Below, one piece after another: positions 1 through 10,592 of a stretch of DNA of 64,000 nt. The DNA is from Corynespora cassiicola (lineage: Eukaryota; Ascomycota; Dothideomycetes; Pleosporales; Corynesporascaceae). Every line of letters begins with the position of its first letter. The stretch's first letter is position 1. The DNA lies in the NCBI GenBank assembly GCA_022059125.1, contig JAEUWY010000006.1, positions 1,364,001 to 1,428,000 of the forward strand, read 5' to 3'. Made by a program: the position numbers and the translations under genes. Below the pieces are notes generated by a model. The model was not told where the DNA came from and searched no databases. It saw nothing but the letters and a program-made list of their open reading frames with translations.

Positions 1-543
1 CCGCAAAACATTGGGATGAGCCATTTTTTCAATGCGCTCAAAGTCTGAGACATGTTTTCGATAAAAAGGACGCATTGAACCGCATACAAATGATTGAGGT
101 GACTATAAAGTTTGATTCCAAACGTTAAAAGCATAATAGAATCTTTGACAGTAATCATGTTCCAGAGCGTCTTCGCTCAAGCGCCTAATGACGAAGCGGC
201 GTTCTCCGATCTTGAGAGCAGGATCTATGCTGCTTGCCCTCTTCCAAAAAATACCTGATTTACAGCGAAGGTGGAGCGAGGGTGTTAAGCTTCAACGGGA
301 TCCCTAGTGAAGGCAGCGGGGCATTCTCCTGGCTGATCGGCCAGATCCACCCTAGCCTCGGTACGCCTCGCACGCCTCCATGCATCACCACGTCATTCCC
401 GATCCTCTCGCGATCTCTTCGTCCCACTTCTTTGATCCACCTGACCATCATAGCTTCAGAATGCCGTATCATTTATCCGTTGCCTCTGCCATGCAATTTT
501 CACTTTCGCATCCTCTCGCCCGTCCAATTGAGCGTCACCCGCC
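1..543. other. Upstream region of the sugar transporter gene
   Basis: No gene is supported here. Short open frames overlap on both strands without family motifs. The last 300 bases are pyrimidine-rich on the plus strand, as is common just upstream of fungal start codons, and probably hold the promoter and 5' leader of the transporter that begins at 544. Confidence 0.5.
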
Positions 544-2242
544 ATGTCCTTCCTCATCGACCACGCCCGGGCTGCCTACAACGACAAACAGACGCATGTC
601 GTCTTGTTTTCATCGACCGCCATAGCCCTCTATGGCTACGATCAGGGAATGATGTCGCTCATAAACACCAATTACGACTATCTCAACACAATGGGCATCG
701 CCGAATCGTCTCCCATCGTCGGCATCATTGTGTCCGTCTACTATCTCGGCTGCGCCGTCGGGGCCGTGCTCTTCTCCAAGTTCGCCGACCAATTCGGACG
801 AAAGAAGGCTATCTTCTTCTGCCTGGCGACCGCCTCACTCGGAAACCTCATAATGTTCGTAGCGGGATTGGGTTACAAACAGGGAGCATTAGCAGTAATG
901 CTTGCCGGGCGAATTGTTATGGGACTCGGTGTAGGGGGCATCGACTCTGTGATACCAACCTATTCTTCTGAGCTGTCCAAGGACGAGGCTCGAGGAAAGG
1001 CCCTAGCCCAAGAATTCCAGTCAAACATCTTTGGCCTGCTCATGGCCTTTGGTATAAATTTAGGCGTCACAGTAGCTCTTGGGAAATGGAGCCAATGGGC
1101 GTGGAGGACCCCAATCATCGTGATGCAGGTATACCCAGTGGTTTTGATGGGCTTCATCGAAACACTGCCGGAATCTCCAAGGTGGTTCATATTCCAAGGA
1201 CGTGAGAACGATGCCCAAGCAGCATTAAATGAAATATATGGCAACGAAGGCGACGCTAGACTAGACGAGCTTCTGGACGCGCATGAGAGAGAGAAGGGAG
1301 ACGTAGTCTCGTACTTTGATATGGTCACCCCTGGCCATCCTCAATTCCATCCGACCATGATAACTATCATGGGCCAGATCAACCAGGCTTTGACAGGATA
1401 TGGCGCTGTCTCAGTGTACGGTCCACAAATATTCGAGGCAAGTAATTCTGCTTTAGTTCGCTTATATCGACGGGGAGCCGATATCTAGCTAATCTTCCCC
1501 TCCATCCTAAGCGCAGTTCTATCCAGAGTAGCATACTAATATCTTGCAGCTTCTTGGCTTTCCTGTACGGACTTCGGAATACCTCACACTAGGCAACTAC
1601 ACATCATACTTCTTCCTCATGACAGGGGCATGGCTCCTCATCGACGCTCTCGGCCGCCGCAAACTCCTTATCCAAGGCTCCATCCTCCTTGCCACCTGCT
1701 TCCTCCTCCTAGCCATATTCGGCGGCATAGCCAACAACTCGAAAGCCCTCTCTGTCCCCACCATCATCCCCGGAACGATCGGCACCGTCATTCTATTTAT
1801 TGCCACAGGCGCCTTCGGCATCGGTTGGCTCGCGACCGTCTGGCTCATCCCCACAGAGATTTATCCAACCACAGCCCGCGCCCAGGGCACCGCCATCTCT
1901 GTCATCATCTGGGGTTTTGCCAATTTCGCAATCACCTTCCTCACACCCGTCATGTTCAACAACCTGTCCTACTTCATCTTCCTTGTCTTCGCGGGAACCA
2001 ACGCTTTTGCGGGGCTGTGGACGTGGCTGTACCTCCCCGAGAGCGGCGGCAGGAGCTTCGAGGAGAACCAGCAGTTCTTCAGCGATGCGGCATATGAGGG
2101 CACGTGGAGGGTCAAGAAGGTGAATGGGGGCGAGTTCATGATTATGAGGTATCCTGATCCGGATAGCGAGGACCTCATCGATGCCGAGAGGGTGCCTTTA
2201 TTGCGGAGGCTGGATGACCAGTTACCTAGCGTGGAGAACTAG
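544..2242 (+). CDS. MFS sugar transporter (hexose-transporter-like)
   Basis: Predicted plasma-membrane sugar porter of the major facilitator superfamily, 528 residues in two exons (544-1437 and 1550-2242). The N-terminal half shows GYDQG in helix 1, a DQFGRKK loop between helices 2 and 3, GRIVMGLGVGG in helix 4 and PESPRWF at the end of helix 6, all sugar-porter signatures. The second half has a DALGRRK loop and the closing PESGGRSFEE motif. The exons join in phase 0 to give YGPQIFE followed by LLGF, as expected for this family. The only intron start that keeps this frame is GC (GCAAGT at 1438), with a TACTAA branch sequence at 1534-1539 and CAG at 1547-1549. The substrate cannot be told from sequence. 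The start at 544 is the first Met before the cytosolic N-terminus. Confidence 0.9.
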
Positions 2243-2719
2243 TTGCTTCGTTCGGATGAAATCGAGTGTCGGGTTGTTCCGGTGTGGAAGTTGGAAATGA
2301 GAGGGAAAATACGGTTCTCGCGGCATAATTTGGTAAATATTTGCACGGCGTCGGCTCTGTAAGACCCAATGCGGAGCAATCCCAGGCCTTAGAATGTTCA
2401 GTCATATTCCCTTGGGCGATGTTGGCTTCCTGCTTCTCTTATCCTTGTTTTCTTGTCTATGTGGCTATCTCTCTCGCTGACGATATATCGATTAGCTACG
2501 TTAGCTTGACGCTTGCCCAATCTCGGGCAACCTTAGATCAGACCAGTCTGTAAATTCTGCCTCAACGATGAGATGAGAAACTAGTATGAAATACCTTGAA
2601 TATCTAATTATAATCATAGATGGGACAGAAAGTGACAAAGATCCCAGTTTCTGGAGAAAAGGAACCTAATCCTGTACATAACGACTCTCAGATTTGAGCT
2701 TTGGCATCCATGGCCGCAA
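2243..2719. other. Convergent intergenic region
   Basis: This lies between the stop codons of the transporter (+) and the patatin-like gene (-), so it should carry both 3' ends. No coding signal is seen. Confidence 0.5.
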
Positions 2720-4612
2720 TCAGTAAGCACAGGTCCCTTTCTTGATAAGCTCCTCTAGTGCCTTCTCTTTTTCTTTGGGGGACATATTCCTGAAGGTGTC
2801 AGGGTGAACCTTTGCGATGTGGCGCTTGAGATTATCCTTTGAAGACCTGAGCTTTTGGGTTTTGTCGCACTTCTTCACCGTACATCTGTACCGAATCCCT
2901 GTGGTCCATTGTTCCCACTTGCGTTCAACTGTGCATCGGTCCAAACGGTTTTGTACTAACCTTTTGGCTACCTTGCGGATCTCCTCTTGGACTTCTGGCT
3001 GCTTGCAATACTCCCCAGTTATCTCTGTGATTTTTTCAAGCGTACTTTGCTCCCTTTTCTTGATTCCCCATTTCGTTGCTCTATATTTTCCCTTCTCTTT
3101 CCATTCGTCAAGCTTCATGTTCTTCAGGCCCTTTTCCCTCTGAACGTTGAAGCGCTGGTACATCATGTGTTCAGACAACCCAGTATTCTCTAGCAAAGCT
3201 TCCATGTATTCATGTTTCTTCTCCGAATCCGTGGCCAGCGCCTTTGTAGCATTGATAAATGATTGGATCTTCCATGGTCCTGAATTGTAAAACGGAACTG
3301 GATCCGCCTGTCCGGTCCCAATGCTGACAAGCAAATCCACGACTGAGCTGTCATTCCCATGCATTGTGGAGACTTCCCAGAATATTTCTTCCACAGGATT
3401 GTTTGTGCCGAGTCCCCCGTCTCCAAAAGTTTTGTTCGATATGGTGATCTGGTCAAAGTATGTTGGAGCTGCAGTTGTGGCTTGTGCCACCTGCCAGATC
3501 GGAATATTGTCTGCAGGGCCTGGGTTTCGCTCAAAGATATTCCTTTTCTTTCCCTGTCTGTTTGGGGTGGGCCAGTGATCGTAGCTCCGGAAAAGATACG
3601 GCCCAGATTCTGTGGGACAGGCGTGGTAGGAGTCCGACATGGCCACATTGTTCAGAACTTCTTTGCCATATCTGTGAGTTGAGGAATCGTCTGTCCAACA
3701 GTAGGAAACTACTATACTACTAAAATCAGCATGTAATCACGAATTTCAGGGAGAGCTTACGTCTTGCACAGATTATTTGACGATCCAAAATATCCGGCTC
3801 CAACAGCTTTTTGTTGTACGGGTGTTTGTTGCTCCACTATTGACTCCACAGCCTTTTGTATCGACTCACCGTCATACTTTGCTTGGAGAGACAGCAGTGG
3901 ACCTCTTAAGGAAAACCACCTTGCATGCCCAAATATGTCGCCACCAAACATCTCATACTCCCTCAAGCATTGATCAACTCCCATTCTTAGCCTCCCCAGC
4001 ATTATAGCGATGAGGCCCCTTTGCTATTAGCCAAACGAAATCTTGCACAATATAGAGCTTACCCTGTGCTCGTGCCTCCAATATAATCGAAATAATGACA
4101 AGGTAGATAACGGCAAAGCTCATCTCCTTCCTCTTGTGCACCCTCGGATTCGCTCGCGTTCGATCCTTGGGAAGCTCTTGAACAGCGTGGACGCATATAT
4201 TCACCCGGGTAATAACTAGTGTACACTTGATTCTCTTCTTCGATCTCCTTGACACATCTCATGATTTCTTTCAATATCAAAAGACTAGAGTATCCTCTGA
4301 TGCCCCCGCCATCTATCACGTGGCGCGTTAGCGATATACAAAACAGTAGCCTCAGTACTTACCAAAAGATAGCACAGTTTGTTTCCTCCAACTTCCTTCG
4401 AGCTTCGATGACGCCTTTGAAGCAAATGTTTCCCATGTCGCGGCTTTGTTTTTGAGAAAAACTATGGTCGTTTCTGGTTCCTCTAGGACATTATCATCTG
4501 TACTAAAACGGCCGGTGCCGTTGGGATCCTGAATCTGGACTGTGGTGGGTTGTCGCACTGTTCTGGGTCGCGACAAATCTGCCACCGGATGACTCGTAGC
4601 AACGACTGGCAT
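2720..4612 (-). CDS. Patatin-like phospholipase with C-terminal zinc-finger-like motif
   Basis: Predicted lipid acyl hydrolase, 569 residues, four exons (4363-4612, 4063-4312, 3761-4018, 2720-3671). Splicing exon 1 to exon 2 recreates the oxyanion motif DGGGIRGY. Exon 2 ends in GGTSTG, the GxSxG serine elbow, split by a 44 bp intron and continued as GLIAIMLGRL. Exon 4 carries FGDGGLGTNNP, which supplies the DGG catalytic aspartate. The Ser-Asp dyad is therefore complete. The final 55 residues contain C-x4-C-x15-H-x4-H, resembling a C2H2 finger, which is not part of the core patatin fold. The start at 4612 was chosen because the residues before it look non-coding; in-frame Met codons continue upstream to 4858, so the N-terminus is uncertain. 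The substrate is unknown. Confidence 0.85.
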
Positions 4613-6193
4613 TGTTCTTCCTTGAGGTAGGCAATGTATCAAGTGATGTTTGTGCCTTGAAAGATGACTGAATGTTCTCAAGAAAATACTGCAGAAATCA
4701 GAGGTGCAGCCTGATATTTCAATGTTTGAGAGAACCCCAAAATCAAGAGCCGGGAAGATCAAGATTAATAAGGTACGGGTTGTCTGAGGTTGCATAATGA
4801 AGGGCGTACAATCATCGACATGCGGATGATAGCCTCTGCCCTCCATGCGCTCATGCAAGCCTCACACCTCCAAAAACCATTTCGGGTGCTAAATCAAGCC
4901 TTTCAAATTGGCGTCACTGCCCTCCTCAAAGCCAGCCCTGAACTGGCCCCAGCCTTACGCCACGGTAGTTCAATCTCTCTCTTGAGCACCAAGTGCTATT
5001 TATGATCCAATATATCCCACGCATGGAGGATAGTTCAGTCATTCAGTGAGGTATTTGGGGAGTTCTTTCGCTCATAGTGAAGATAGAGTGCACTAAGGCG
5101 TTCGATACCACCCAACCTTTGTCAACCATATTATCTTTGAAGACTTACTGAGCAACCTAAATGTCGGCCATTATGACTTCATCAATCATCAAGGGCTGTT
5201 TCACAGCCTGGAAAAAGGTTGCAGAAACAGTCCTTCGCAATTCGCAGTTCGCAGTTCGCGGTTCGCTTTTTCGGAGTTTTCAGACGGCTCCCCAATGGGC
5301 CCAGAAAGCGCCATAGCAGCCAGGCTAACCGAAGCTTGGACACTCAACTGAGACCAGCGCCTCCCAACTCCATAAGCCTATACTAAGAAACATACATGCA
5401 AGCCCTGGTCTTTGGTGCTATCCTCCATCTCTTAGGCAAGTTTTCCTGGAGGATAGGCTGAAGAGCTGAACACTCAGCTGAGACTAGGAGGTGGCCGGCT
5501 TCCACAATGGAACAATTGAGAACACTGACCGCGTAATCTTTAAGCCATACCATTACGCTAATATCTTGCGTGGGTGGCTTTTTGCCCCGTCATGTCACGT
5601 ATACTGTGCTTTGTAAGACTCACGAGTTTAGCACGGGAATTCCCCTCATATCAATCAGGGTTTTTCACAGGAATCAACGTCAGTTATTCAGACCGAAACT
5701 CAAAAAGGGCAAACTCTTAACTTCGTAACCATGATACCCCCGAAGGCGATGGCTGACGAGAAACACAGCATACCAGCTTCCGTATACTTGCATGGCCTCC
5801 ACCACTTCTGGCTGTGCCACTATACTCGAGATTCGCTTCATTCATAGGTACTGTGGCGGTGAAAGTTTCTCCCGTTGATGCGTAGCCACCATGAAGGCAA
5901 CCGCGAAGCGTCCAGCTGATATATCCGAACATGTATCACTCGAATCATGATACGTGGACAGGTATACGTAGCCCTTTATTCGTGGTGACCCATATTGGTA
6001 TGCATCAATCCGGTGATGTATACTCTCAATATATAAACTTCGAAATGCGATTGTTCATCACCGTCCAAAGTTACTTTACGATATTTTCATCTTGGCATAC
6101 TGTCGGTTTGTTGTTAAACGCGCGACAGTCATTTCTTGTTCTTCTAAAACAGCATTTAATAGGCGGACTATTTTTCATATTCAGCATACGGCA
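4613..6193. other. Gene-poor region
   Basis: No gene is firmly supported. A short tandem of TTCGCAG-like heptamers lies near 5235-5270. On the minus strand at about 5717-5932 there is a short frame with a possible donor site, but no partner exon or recognisable motif was found. Confidence 0.4.
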
Positions 6194-6639
6194 ATGCTGG
6201 CCCGGCTACGGAACGTCGAGTTCAATGAAGACAGTGCAGTAATGTATGATCCGTTAAATCAGACCCTATTTCAAGGCTCAATAAAAGCTTTGGGAAATGA
6301 GCGTACGTATCTAGCTCCTCTGAAGAGTTTGGCTCTCATATCTTCCTAGATCACATCAATGTTCCGATCAAGAAGGGCAAAACCAAAGTCGGCATTAGGG
6401 TACCCATCAGTCGCCGCACATCGTCTATATCCAATTCTTTTGAGAAGACAGCTTTTTCAGAGAAGAAACAGATTGATAATGGGTTTGGTGTCTATCTTGC
6501 TACTGTAGACTTGAGTAGTTTAGGGAGGACCGTCAAAAAGGGAGTGAAGAGTGGGAAAATTAAGCACATTTGTGTGTTGGGGTATGTGCCGGACCAGCTG
6601 ATATATGACTCGAGCGACGAGAACTTGAATGATGAGTAA
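6194..6639 (+). CDS. Unrecognised small two-exon gene (132 residues)
   Basis: Not recognised. Two open segments join cleanly: 6194-6302 ends at a GTACGT donor, and 6350-6639 starts after CCTAG, a 47 bp intron that keeps frame (phase 1). The second segment is open for about 95 codons and ends in an acidic tail (DSSDENLNDE) and TAA at 6637. It has alternating hydrophobic stretches (GFGVYLATVDLSSLG, IKHICVLGYVPDQLIY) typical of a folded domain. There is no signal peptide in this model, and the true start may lie in further upstream exons, since the frame is open back to 6092. It converges with the Rqt4 gene, leaving 75 bp between stop codons. Confidence 0.4.
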
Positions 6640-6714
6640 CGTTATCACGAATGATGCGGATGCTTTGGCTTGGATTCTCTATTTTTGGTCATCGGAGCTG
6701 CTGAACTAGACTGT

Positions 6715-8310
6715 CTAACCGCATCCATCCTGTTCCAGCGCCTTTACCTGTCCACCATAGGCACCGCCATCTAGAATCCATTGCTCATTATCGTCATTGT
6801 CATCTTGAACTCTTCGCCAAGTTTGCTTTCTTTCCCCCTCCCTCTCTTTCCCCTTGCCTTCAATCTTGATAGTAGGCCTAATCAGCCCACCCAGTAGCGG
6901 ATTCCTACTGAAAGCACCACCTCCACCACTTGAAGAAGCTTGGGGAGTGACCTCCTCCGGCTCAGGGGGCTCGTCCTCACTCTCAGGAGTCGCAGGTCTC
7001 TCCTTGGCTGCCATCCTTCTGATGATCTTTCCTCCTACAACGTCAATGCTGGCGACCATCTGCCTCTTCTCATATTCTGGGCGCGCATTCCATTCCTGCT
7101 CACGCAAGGCCTTTTGCTGCCGCTTCAGCTGCATTGCGCGTTCTTGGGGACTAGCCCACATGCTCAAACCAGCTGTCGTAGTCTCGAAGTCAGCCGCCTC
7201 ATCGTGCACTTGCGTTCTCCGCGCATTCTGGGCCTGGAAAGCTAACAGCTTGTCGCGATGTTGTTTTGCCTTGGCCAGCTTTTCGTTTTCTGATTCGACG
7301 TCTGATGCAGGGTTTGAAGAGAGTGGTGTGGTCGATCTGGGCGTAGAAAAGGGACGCGGCGCCATGGAGACGTCGGCACGCTTTTGTGTAGCGTTGTTTG
7401 CTGCCATTTTTTCTTTGCCGCGCTCTTCTTTGAGAACCCGGACCATGGATTGAATTTCGCTGGAGCTCAGGAGTGGAGTATTGCAAAAGGTGCAGGGCCC
7501 GATGCCCTCCTTGACGCAAATAATTTTCCCACAGTTCAAGCAATTCGGCGCAGCTTCAAGGAGTGGGTGACGAGTAGCCATACAATTGCATTTCCGTTTC
7601 TTATTATCCTGGGAAGAAGACAGCGTAGGGTTCGTTTGTATTTCAAGGGCTCTAATTGCAGACTCGAGGTCATTGAGAGCCGTAGAGGCACCCTGCATTG
7701 GGGTGCCACCTTGGACGCTGACTTTGGCTTTTGGCTTAGGGGAAGAAGTCCGCGAGGGCTTGGAATCAGAAATGAGGTGACCAGCCGCCGATGGGGGCAG
7801 CTTAGCTGGGGGTGGGGCCGGTGAAACGCCCCGTGACTTTGGCGTGGCGCTGCCTGAAGTCGACGGTTTCTGGACTGCTTCGGGCTTTTCAGACAAGGCG
7901 AAAGCATTCGGTTTTTGAATTTTCGGCTTTGATGAACTAGCCATGTAATCTTCCTCGTCCTTCTTAATGTAGCCTCCTGTCACATTGCCATAGTTGTCTG
8001 GCTGGCGTGGTGGCGGTAGTTTTCCCAGGCCGCCCTGTTTCTTCTTCCTGGGCTTAGCCTTGGGCACTTCGGATATGTCGCCTGAGGCCTGTGTACGTCC
8101 ATGATCAGTAGAAGATGTCGACTTCCTATGATTGTTGAATGACGTGATAAACTCCAGAGCCTGTGGGCTATCTCCTAATAGATTTTGGAGATGCTCTGCA
8201 GCGTCCTTGCTCGACAGCGACTCAGAGTAGGAGATGATTTGTTTGAGTGAATCATCATCTAGAGGCAGAAGCTTTGAAAGCTGGGGTAGCGCCCAAGTTG
8301 CGAGATCCAT
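6715..8310 (-). CDS. RQT4: Activating signal cointegrator 1 / Rqt4 family protein
   Basis: Homologue of human TRIP4 (ASC-1) and yeast Rqt4, a subunit of the ribosome quality-control trigger complex that helps split collided ribosomes; this role is inferred from the family. Single exon, 531 residues. A cysteine-rich segment near residues 237-282 contains CNC, CLNCGK and CTFCNTPLL, matching the C2HC5 zinc finger that defines the family. The N-terminus (LPLDDDSLKQIISYSESLS) matches the helical region at the start of family members. The middle is low-complexity Ser/Pro/Lys, and the tail has basic and acidic blocks (KGKEREGERKQ, DDNDDNEQW). It is divergent from the cyclophilin gene, with 183 bp between start codons. 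Confidence 0.85.
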   Translation of the reverse strand: MDLATWALPQLSKLLPLDDDSLKQIISYSESLSSKDAAEHLQNLLGDSPQALEFITSFNNHRKSTSSTDHGRTQASGDISEVPKAKPRKKKQGGLGKLPPPRQPDNYGNVTGGYIKKDEEDYMASSSKPKIQKPNAFALSEKPEAVQKPSTSGSATPKSRGVSPAPPPAKLPPSAAGHLISDSKPSRTSSPKPKAKVSVQGGTPMQGASTALNDLESAIRALEIQTNPTLSSSQDNKKRKCNCMATRHPLLEAAPNCLNCGKIICVKEGIGPCTFCNTPLLSSSEIQSMVRVLKEERGKEKMAANNATQKRADVSMAPRPFSTPRSTTPLSSNPASDVESENEKLAKAKQHRDKLLAFQAQNARRTQVHDEAADFETTTAGLSMWASPQERAMQLKRQQKALREQEWNARPEYEKRQMVASIDVVGGKIIRRMAAKERPATPESEDEPPEPEEVTPQASSSGGGGAFSRNPLLGGLIRPTIKIEGKGKEREGERKQTWRRVQDDNDDNEQWILDGGAYGGQVKALEQDGCG

Positions 8311-8493
8311 GTCGGTAGCGATATGTTTGATGTTGGTGAGATGGACAAGCTTTGTGAAGCCGATGATTCATGCCACTCAAGTTGTGGCTGGTGAGCCGCG
8401 GCTGTGGCTGTGGCTCCGACCTTTCGCCGAATCTACAATGGACCGCCGCGCATCATTCCCGACTACCGCCTCAAACGTCTGTCGCTACTCAAC
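8311..8493. promoter_or_regulatory. Shared divergent promoter (RQT4 / cyclophilin)
   Basis: These 183 bp separate the start codons of two divergent genes and must contain both promoters. A short GGCTGTG tandem lies near 8399-8414. No TATA box is obvious. Confidence 0.5.
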
Positions 8494-9029
8494 ATGGCTA
8501 CCGAAGTGGCGCTTGAAACTACGGTGGTAGGTAAAAAGTGCTCTCGTGTGAACAAAGGGCTAACAGAGAGCAGGGCACCTTCACCGTCGAACTCTACAAC
8601 GAACATGCGCCCAAGACGTGCAAGAACTTCTCCACGCTTGCGCAGCGAAATTACTTCAATGGCCTTATCTTCCATCGCATCATCCCCAACTTCATGATAC
8701 AAGGCGGCGATCCGACTGGCACCGGCCGTGGCGGGGCCTCCATCTACGGCGAGAAATTCGAGGACGAGATCACCCCCGCATTGAAGCACACGGGCGCCGG
8801 CATTCTCAGCATGGCAAACTCGGGCCCCAACAGTAACGGGAGTCAGTTCTTTATTACTCTTGCGCCTACCCCATGGCTCGATGGGAAGCATACTATATTC
8901 GGGCGCGTTAAGAGTGGGCTGCAGGTTGTGAAGAAGCTCGGCTTGGTTAAGACGGACAAGGAGGATAGACCCGTCGAAGACGTCAAGATTGTGAAGGCCT
9001 ATGTGGTGGAGAAGAATGACTTGATTTGA
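8494..9029 (+). CDS. cyp1: Cyclophilin-type peptidyl-prolyl isomerase (PPIL1-like)
   Basis: Catalyses cis-trans isomerisation of peptidyl-proline bonds; PPIL1-type members associate with the spliceosome. 162 residues in two exons: 8494-8526 (11 codons) and 8574-9029, split by a 47 bp intron with GTAGGT, GCTAAC and CAG signals. Active-site motifs are intact: [14 protein letters not shown] (catalytic Arg, Gln), NGSQFFITL and the [10 protein letters not shown] segment. The start at 8494 gives MATEVALET, the expected N-terminus. There is no signal peptide or extra domain, so a cytosolic or nuclear single-domain enzyme is expected. It converges with the dehydrogenase, whose stop lies 172 bp away. 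Confidence 0.95.
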
Positions 9030-9201
9030 ATGCGGAATTCCACAACTTAAGCTACAGCGCATACAGCATCCATTCTCCCCACAAAGCAGCTCGGCCAGAC
9101 AGATGCATGGCATCAATGGAAGAAATGAAACGTGGACGACTATTCAATCGAGGTATGACCGCCAATTATCAACTACTACACGAGTTCTGGGCTCAAATAG
9201 C

Positions 9202-10505
9202 TTATAGCGGCCCGTTCGGGTGTATCAAGACCTTTGTATACCCCTCTATCCTCTTGTCGAACTTTTCGTACGCGCCAGGTGCCTCGTCGATGTTGATCTC
9301 ATGGGATACTACGAAGCTTGGCTTCGCTTTGCCGGATATAATGAGATCTCGTAGATATCTGTTGTACGACTTGACATTACACTGCCCGGTGCCTAGTGAC
9401 AGGCCCTTTAACGGTCGTTAGCATGATATATAAGGATCAAGAGGCTGTCATTACCTTTTCGAAGAGCTTTCCAAACGATATGAGAATTTGTCCCTTTTTG
9501 CTCTGCTCATCTGGAGCTCCTGGGTCGGCAGGCACGTACAAGCCGGGGATTCCTAAGCCTCCTGTTGGCCGGGTGACCATGATCAGCTGATCTAGAACAA
9601 TATTCGGCTTTTCTTTGCTGCCAGATGCATCGACAGCCTGATAGCCTACTGCATCAACCGCTCGATCCACCATGCCTCCATTGAGACTGATGATTTGCTC
9701 GACGGGGTCGCTCTTCTTGAAATCAACGGGTATACAACCAATCTTCTTGGCAGCTTCTAGTCGTTCCGGGACAGTGTCCACTACAAACACGTTGCTGGCA
9801 CCGCGCAATATACCACTGTATGCAGCCATCAGACCAACCGGGCCTGTATCATGTCAATATTCGGGTGATTGCCAATCGTCAAATGTACTCACCGGCACCA
9901 AATACAGCAACTGACTCTCCTGGTTGGAATCCGGCTAGTGTCAATCCGTGCCAGCCTGTAGGGAAAATGTCCGCAAGTAGCGCAAAGTCCGCTTCATGCT
10001 CCGTCCCTTTTGGCAATTTCAAAGCGTTGAAGTCGGCGTATGGAACTCGCAAGTATTGCGCTTGGCCTCCCTGATAAGGACCCATGGCAACGTAGCCATA
10101 GGCTCCTCCAGCAAAGCCTGGGTTGACGCCAAGACAGAAAGCGGTGCGCCCCTCTTCACAATTACGACACCGGCCATCTGCCACGTTGAACGGCAACACA
10201 ACTCTGTCTCCCTTTTCCAGCAACGTCACACCCGCACCGGTCTCTATGACGATGCCCATATTTTCATGTCCAAATACTAGACCAGCTTCCGCAGCCGTTC
10301 GACCCTGGTACATGTGGAGATCAGAGCCGCATATTGCTGTTCACATTAATTAGCTCGCTTCACACATACTGTTCAGATACTACAGACCGGCAGTCGTGAC
10401 CTTGATGATTACATCGTCTGGATGCTCAATCTTTGGCAGCTCTACTTCTTTCACGGATACTTTGAAGGGGCCCTCGTAATGTATGGCTTTCATGTTTCCA
10501 GTCAT
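9202..10505 (-). CDS. Zinc-dependent dehydrogenase, glutathione-independent formaldehyde dehydrogenase type
   Basis: Medium-chain alcohol dehydrogenase, 384 residues from the start chosen. Exons are 10388-10505, 9893-10336, 9455-9843 and 9202-9405, with introns of 49-51 bp. Catalytic zinc ligands appear as ICGSDLH and GHEN. The structural-zinc lobe has CRNC and a later FC; the first of the usual four cysteines is not obvious. The NAD-binding motif GAGPVG is rebuilt across the intron at 9844-9892, and FEK-GLSLGTGQCNVK across the intron at 9406-9454 matches the formaldehyde dehydrogenase subfamily. Likely oxidises formaldehyde or another short aldehyde or alcohol; the substrate is inferred. Other in-frame starts lie at 10493 (MKAIHYEGP, the usual family start) and 10592. 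Confidence 0.88.
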
Positions 10506-10592
10506 ATTTCCGCCTGTTGCCTTGGACTCGGCTTCGCCGGGGTCGTGCTTAGGATCGAGGAGCGGGACTACATCATCCGTTCTCAGGGCCAT

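Noticed and set aside
1442..1549. Ordinary GT-AG intron in the sugar transporter starting at 1442
   Set aside because: It would leave a phase-1 junction and shift the second half out of the transporter frame.
5717..5932. Short minus-strand frame with a possible GTATGC donor
   Set aside because: No partner exon and no motif; could be chance.
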